In this document: positions 58,549-64,000 of the stretch, piece by piece | Numbering within the stretch: position 1 is the first letter of the stretch | Layout: every line of letters begins with the position of its first letter | From: Heliocidaris tuberculata | Taxonomy: Eukaryota; Echinodermata; Echinoidea; Camarodonta; Echinometridae | Length of the DNA: 64,000 nucleotides | Assembly: GCA_025618425.1 (NCBI GenBank) | Contig: CM046837.1 | Location: forward strand, 25,415,793-25,479,792 | Direction of reading: 5' to 3' | The notes under the pieces: generated by a model | What the model was told of the DNA's origin: nothing | Seen by the model: the letters and a program-made list of their open reading frames with translations, nothing else | The model's database searches: none | Program-made: the position numbers and the translations under genes

Positions 58549-60051
58549 GGGTGAATGGAGGAGGGCAGAATTGAATGGATCAGTAGGAGAACCTCAATAT
58601 TTAAAAAAGTCAGGGGATAAATATCAAGCATGATTCCACGTATTACAAGTGACATCTGGATGATATTGTTGGGCTACAACAGTGATAAGACCCCATGCCC
58701 CCCCCCCCCCCCCTCTAGATAAGAATGATAATAATGATCGGCAGGGAAGGGCTGCCTGGTGAATTCCAGTCGTAAATGTTCATAATTGCAAGACAATAAA
58801 TAGAAAGGGGTAGGACAAATAACGAAATGAAATAGGATGAAAATATGCTGCAGAACTCCCTCTATCGTGCCCACTGTAAGACATTAAATTTGAAATGGTG
58901 GGGGATGTCCGTCAGACGCCCCCGAATAAATGACCTAATCCCCATTCACTGAGATACGTCAGCTGGAGAGGTATCAGGATGGGATAGAAAGTATTCAAAA
59001 GAAATTTACATAATGTATGATGTTCGTATGGTGTATGTCATATGAAGTGGGTTCTTATGAATATTATATTATACTGCCCCTGCACAAAAAAGAAGAGAGA
59101 AAAAAAGCAAGTATCTCTTATCAGAGATGGAAAGGAGCACTTATAATAGGTGAAAAGGGGCACTTATCAGAAGGAGAAAAGGATAGTTATCAGAGAGATA
59201 AGGTGGCAGTTATCAGATTTGAAAAGGGGCACTTTTCAGAAGGCGAAAAAGGGGCGCTTGTCAGAAGGGGAAAGGCACTTATTAGAAAGGAAAAGGGCAC
59301 ATCTAGTAGTAAAATGGGCACTTATCGAAGGGAAATGGGGCATTTTTTCAGAAATAAAAAGGGCACTTTGGGGGTACTTGAAAAACTGGGGGCACTGTAC
59401 CCCCTGCCTCCCCCGCGGGCGCGCCGCCCCTGATCAAGGCTTTTCTTGATATAAATTTATTACTGCTCTTGCTAATACAGCTAATACTTGCTTTTTTTCT
59501 CTCTTCTTTTTTGTGCAGGGGCAGTATAATATAATATTCATAAGAACCCACTTCATATGACATACACCATACGAACATCATACATTATGTAAATTTCTTT
59601 TGAATACTTTCTATCCCATCCTGATACCTCTCCAGCTGACGTATCTCAGTGAATGGGGATTAGGTCATTTATTCGGGGGCGTCTGACGGACATCCCCCAC
59701 CATTTCAAATTTAATGTCTTACAGTGGGCACGATAGAGGGAGTTCTGCAGCATATTTTCATCCTATTTCATTTCGTTATTTGTCCTACCCCTTTCTATTT
59801 ATTGTCTTGCAATTATGAACATTTACGACTGGAATTCACCAGGCAGCCCTTCCCTGCCGATCATTATTATCATTCTTATCTAGAGGGGGGGGGGGGGGGG
59901 GGCATGGGGTCTTATCACTGTTGTAGCCCAACAATATCATCCAGATGTCACTTGTAATACGTGGAATCATGCTTGATATTTATCCCCTGACTTTTTTAAA
60001 TATTGAGGTTCTCCTACTGATCCATTCAATTCTGCCCTCCTCCATTCACCC
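58549..60051. repeat. 1.5-kb near-perfect palindrome
   Basis: Arms 58549..59114 and 59484..60051 (about 566 bp) are almost identical inverted copies, from GGGTGAATGGAGGAGGGCAG to AAAAAAGCAAGTAT. They differ mainly in the length of one G/C run. The 369-bp centre holds an AAGGGGCACTTATCAGA minisatellite. Peptides read from the two arms are identical but non-coding. Confidence 0.93.
59115..59400. repeat. AAAGGGGCACTTATCAGAAGG minisatellite
   Basis: About twelve units of 20-25 bp, loosely conserved around GGGGCACTTATCAGAAGG. The same family recurs at 63225..63680. Confidence 0.8.
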
Positions 60052-61503
60052 TCTTTTTTTTTGGGGGGGGGGAGGGTACAAGCAACCATTTAAGATGACG
60101 TGTGGCATTATACAGTCGTGACTATATTATTCTGCTTGAGTGCATTGGGTATGATACCTTTCCAACCTAGACCTACCTCGCTCAATGAGGGAGGGGGTGG
60201 GGGCGTCTGGCGGGCATCCGCGCATCTGCCGCAATTTGAAATGTCTGACAGTGCATGGCCATTCATGATAGCAGGAGTTTTGCTGAACTTTTTCCTCTAG
60301 GTTTCATCCAGTTATTCTCCACCCCCCCCCCCCCCGCTAATCCAGGTCAATTTTGATTGTCCATCGAAAGGGTCCTTCTGATTACCCCCACCCCACTGTT
60401 CGAGTCACACGTCCGTTTCCTTCCATGAACAAAGCAAGAGAAATCAGAAGAAGACGGCAAGGGAATAAATGAACAAGGAAAACAATAGACGAAGAGAATA
60501 TTTTAATAGGACGATACAAAAAGTGGCAGAGGGGAAAATACAGGGCTGCACCGACGTACCAATGCACATACAAAATGTGATAATTATTTTTTCTTGTGAT
60601 TACGTGTTATTTATTCCCTTATGGAAACCAAGTAAAACAATGAACATATATAAAACCAGAAACAGACATGCTTTCAGAAATATAGTCCTGCAATAAACCT
60701 TTCTAAGGGCGCACTAATTTCAAGTTTGTTAACACTGTAAATGATGTTTCTATAAGTGGAAAATATAATGCATGATTTTTTTTAAATGGAGGGGGGATTC
60801 AGAGTTTTATTGGAATTCCACGGTATTAAGCATAATGAAACGAATCTCTAGTGTGTAAACATGGAGGGCTGCAGCCCCCTAGTGGGGGCAGGAGGTTGAG
60901 CATGAGTAAGAGCATAATATGTTATTATTAATATAAGCAAAGGGGAGTGTGTGTGTGCGTGTATGTGTGTGGAGGGGAAGCCTGCACTCCCTAGCCACAT
61001 CACCCCCCCCCCCGGTTCAGCGACCCCTGAACTTGATCATGATAGAGCCATCCATTTTCATAACAAAGAGGGGAATCCTGATAATCGGGATTTGATTTCC
61101 CAAACTCTCATAGTCATATCCCGGCACATCCCCTATGTAGAGAATAGAAGCGGTCTCATTAAAAAAAAAAAAAAAAAAAAACGCCTGGAATTAGACCATT
61201 TCAAAGAAGACGTGACGTATTGAACAAAGCACACGTAATTGAACAGACGTGACGTGACGTAAGGTCACGACAGAGTACACGAAATTGGGTACACGTCACG
61301 TAACGAGTAGACGTGACGTACCGTTTGGTTTTACGTGACGTCTACTGGGTACGCGTACTAGTAGACGTAGGTAGACCCCGATGGCTTGCCATACATACGC
61401 GTGGGATTACGCGTATGAAAACCAGACTATTGAAACAAAGGTTGTCTTTTTCCCATATAGGTTTCACACGTTCGGAAATACAGTACCTTTTTTGGATGCG
61501 GGT

Positions 61504-62000
61504 TTAAAGGGGGTACCCAATGCTGAAACAATGTTAGTTCATTTAAAAGATCATGATTTTATTAGAAGAAAATCATCTGCCTTAAATTTTTTTTTTAATT
61601 CGTGTTGCCAGAAAATCCCCGAAATATGGTAAGATTTCAGGATATTTTGGCCCCTCAGCTGTGTCCCAATTTCAGCTAGGTAACCACAATGACGTCAAAG
61701 TGGTTACCTTGTCGCGCAATTATAGCAAAATGCGCGCAAGGTGTAATGCATTTTGTACAGTCTAGCGCGCAACACATCTGCAATACGCGAACCTGGGTAA
61801 CCACTTTGACGTCATTGTGGTTACCTAGCTGAAATTGGGACACAGCTGAGGGGCCAAAATATCCTGAAGTCTTACCATATTTCGGGGATTTTTCTGGCAA
61901 CACGAATTTTTAAAAAACTTAAGGCAGATGATTTTCTGCTAATAAAATCATGATCTTTTAAATGAACTAACATTGTTTCAGCATTGGGTACCCCCTTTAA
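61504..62000. mobile_element. TTAA-ended hairpin MITE, copy 5
   Basis: 497 bp, ends TTAAAGGGGGTACCCAATGC and its inverse, with arms pairing over most of their length including GGTAACCACAATGACGTCAAAGTGGTTACC. Nested in the right arm of the 50975 element. Confidence 0.88.
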
Positions 62001-62201
62001 GGGACCAAAACGCTGCGTCGTTGGGAAGGGGTTCAATCGGAAGGGAATATCGTATTAAATCTACGTTGTCTTTTTAAAATTTCATCAACTTCTTTTTCTG
62101 TAGGACTTTGAGCATTCATTATGTAAGTTTGACAGATATTCGTTTGATATTGAATTTGCTATCGACTATCGTTGATTTTCTGAAAAGTGTTCGGACACAG
62201 G

Positions 62202-63832
62202 AATATATATAGCATAGCCTGGTCGATCGCGTCGGTAGGCCAATAGGGCCTACTAGGGGAGCTGGGGAGAGCCTAGCCCATGCCCAACTCCGCTTCTGCA
62301 ACCGGCTTTTCCAGAGGAAATTTCGGGCGGGTCAAAAGTGCACATTGCTGCCAATTTTTATGTACATGTATTTATAGCATATATAGACATACAGCTGAAT
62401 TTTTTCAATGCACCAGCGAAAATCAGATTTAGGCCGGCGCGCAGCGTTAGTAAAATCATTGAAATCATAAATTTGAATATTCTGATACGCTGAACACTCT
62501 TGATTTGTCAAATATAATATGGCACGGTTATAGCAACATAATATTAAGTAAAGATTGGTTAAAGTCAACTCTTCAGGGCCGGGGCATGCAGCGGAGCGTC
62601 TTTCAAAGGGGTGGGGCACCGGCCTGCAAGGGATGAACATAATTAAAGCTAAAAAGGGACAAATTTGTGACATTGGTATTACCCTACAGTCTAATTGATA
62701 TATTATCAAGCATCATCTCCTTCCTTTTTATAGTGGCTCTGCTTCAGCTTCAGCACAATCAGTAATTGTGTGTAATGGTCTAGTGATTCATGCAAGAAAG
62801 CGAAGCGAGTGAGCAAAAAAATTTTCAATAAATGCTGAAGTTTGTGCATTGTTTACAGCGATACAATGAAAATGACAACAGCAAATTCATTTGGGGGAAA
62901 ACTCAATGATCTTTTAATTAACAACGTAACCCTGTCGTTTTTCTTTAGGATATTAGCCTACATGGATATCAACATTAATATGCGATCTGCTTGATTTCAT
63001 GATAGGCCTACTACAAAAGTGAGCGAAAATAGCAAGTAAGTTTTGGGGGAATTTCCAGAAAATATTGTCCTTACTAGGTGTAAATTATGGGCACATTCGA
63101 GCTAGCAGACATGATGAGAAACCCATTTCTGGGGGTGGGGGGGGGGGGTGGGCATTGCGCCCCTCTTGCCTCCAACTCTGCTGGCTTACATTGTACATAA
63201 TATGGGTATACATGTTACAGCCTCAGAAGAGGAAAGGGCGCTTATCAAAGATTAAAATGGGCACTTATCAGAAGAGGAATAGGGCACATACTAGTAAAAG
63301 GGGCACTTATCAGAATTAAAGAGGGGCACGTACTTATCATATTTTTTCAAAAGCACTTATCAGAAGGGGAAAATGGGCACTTAGTATAAGGGAAAGGGGG
63401 CAGGCCTGTCAGAATTAAAAATGCATTTATCAAAGGAGAAAAAGGAATATACCGTATTAGAGAGAAAAGGGGAACAATTATTAGATTTGAAAAGGGCCGG
63501 GAACTTATCAGAAGGGGGGAAAGGGCACTTATTAGATAAGAATGCAATTATCATTTGAAAAGAGGCACTTATCAGAAGGAGCAAAATAGGCACCTGGGAA
63601 AGGGCCCTTCATAAAAGGGAAAAGGGGCGCGAGAGAAAGGGCGCATTTCAGATATAAAAAGGACACTTTGGGGGTACTTGAAAACGTGGGGGCACTGTGC
63701 CCCCCTTCCGGGGGGGGGGGGTGCGCATCCTCTGCAACTCTAAGATTGAAAGATAATCATTTTCAAAACTCGCATTCAATGGTCAACGACGATCCTCAGT
63801 GTGAATAATATTATAGGATTTTTAAAACAACG
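62202..63832. other. Spacer with second AAGGGGCACTTATCAGA array
   Basis: The minisatellite (63225-63680) and G runs at 63135 and 63708 are the only structures seen. No gene supported. Confidence 0.5.
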
Positions 63833-64000
63833 CCTGAGTTAAAGATTTATCTGAAAAGGCTATCTCTGTCACAGAGAATTACTTTAGCGAAGTTTAGTTG
63901 TGGTAATCACCGACTGCCTTTCGTAACTGGTGGGTATTCTAACATTGAAATACAAAACCGTATATTATGTCATTTGTGTAATGATCGAAGGAAAAATTGG
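63833..64000 (+). pseudogene. C-terminal part of a LINE ORF2-like protein, running off the window
   Basis: Open for 56 codons to the edge: LSLSQRITLAKFSCGNHRLP, then VTGGYSNIEIQNRILCHLCN. This pattern (SQR...LxKxRxGNHxLPxExGRY...R.CxLC) is common at the C-terminus of LINE-encoded proteins in marine invertebrates. No start is visible upstream; likely a truncated or exon-like remnant. Confidence 0.5.

Larger units (their letters stand above)
52467..61393. mobile_element. Giant 8.9-kb TIR element with 6-bp target duplication
   Basis: Begins TATGGCAAGCCATCGGGG and ends with its exact inverse. It is flanked by CATACG at 52461..52466 and 61394..61399, and the sequences outside join into one block present uninterrupted at 51240-51300, which proves an insertion. 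Subterminal regions (52467-52800 and 61200-61393) are packed with ACGTGAC / GTACACG motifs, likely transposase-binding sites. TAT...ATA ends and a 6-bp duplication recall the IS3EU superfamily; I could not confirm this. The inside is non-coding junk: a 36-T run (52806), AAT repeats (55925-56110), G and C runs, a palindrome (58549..60051) and a small zinc-finger-like frame. Confidence 0.85.
50975..62201. mobile_element. Long-TIR foldback element, copy 2, expanded to 11.2 kb by nested insertions
   Basis: Left arm 50975..51343: outer block (CCTATTTCCGAACACCTTCC to the CGTTTTGGTCCC phrase), then inner block (TTTCCGAACGTGTGAAACC to GGAATTACAA). The right arm in inverse order is an inner block split at 52397..52466 and 61394..61490, and an outer block at 62001..62201, ending GTGTTCGGACACAGG. 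Removing the two nested insertions (52467..61393 and 61504..62000) leaves about 1.8 kb with arms of about 370 bp. Related to copy 1 at 45603. No coding region recognised. Confidence 0.72.

Overview
The window is eukaryotic, nuclear and animal. It has spliced genes with GT-AG introns, a non-LTR retrotransposon, many short hairpin transposons, AT-rich introns, long G or C runs and (TACATG)n microsatellites. The two protein genes are bilaterian orthologs, and the repeat landscape is most like a marine deuterostome. I favour an echinoderm, probably a sea urchin, as an inference from repeat style rather than from a species-specific marker.

Genes. (1) FIG4, the phosphoinositide 5-phosphatase of the PIKfyve-VAC14 complex, is on the minus strand. 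Five 5'-terminal coding exons (start codon at 6905, last visible exon ending at 1810) give the first 156 or so codons, and the rest of the gene lies beyond position 1. (2) MANEA, Golgi endo-alpha-1,2-mannosidase (GH99), is also on the minus strand and appears complete: exon 1 at 43704..42996, two alternative versions of exon 2 (2a 32206..32097 and 2b 30217..30108) and a terminal exon at 25817..25122. With either exon 2 the product is 504 aa. Both versions are 110 nt, have the same phases and differ at 14 of 36 residues. Because 110 is not a multiple of 3, including both or neither breaks the frame. This is a textbook signature of mutually exclusive splicing, and it changes a loop next to the substrate-binding SWYP motif. 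Each alternative exon also has a 591-bp hairpin transposon ending 115 to 130 bp upstream of its acceptor. This is the most interesting biology in the window.

Mobile DNA. About 7.2 to 13.2 kb is a nearly intact RNase H-bearing LINE whose ORF2 is broken by one frameshift and one stop codon. At 14.1-14.9 kb is an 819-bp foldback element with about 380-bp arms and a perfect 9-bp target duplication. Across the window lie TTAA-ended hairpin MITEs (at least six palindromic copies) and four copies of a second TTAA family beginning TTAACCCTTTC. The right third (51-62 kb) is a nested stack: a long-TIR foldback element (50975..62201) holds a palindromic TGTTACAAAAT array, an 8.9-kb giant TIR element with a 6-bp target duplication (52467..61393), and a TTAA MITE. 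The giant element itself holds a 1.5-kb near-perfect palindrome. Two further LINE reverse-transcriptase-type fragments lie at 44.6 kb and at the right edge.

Layout: 1-6.9 kb FIG4 5' part; 7.2-13.2 kb LINE; 13.2-25.1 kb repeat-rich spacer; 25.1-43.7 kb MANEA; 43.7-64 kb transposon accumulation with no recognised host gene. Reading was by eye. Exon calls rest on splice signals, phase agreement and similarity to the vertebrate proteins as I know them. No search was run.
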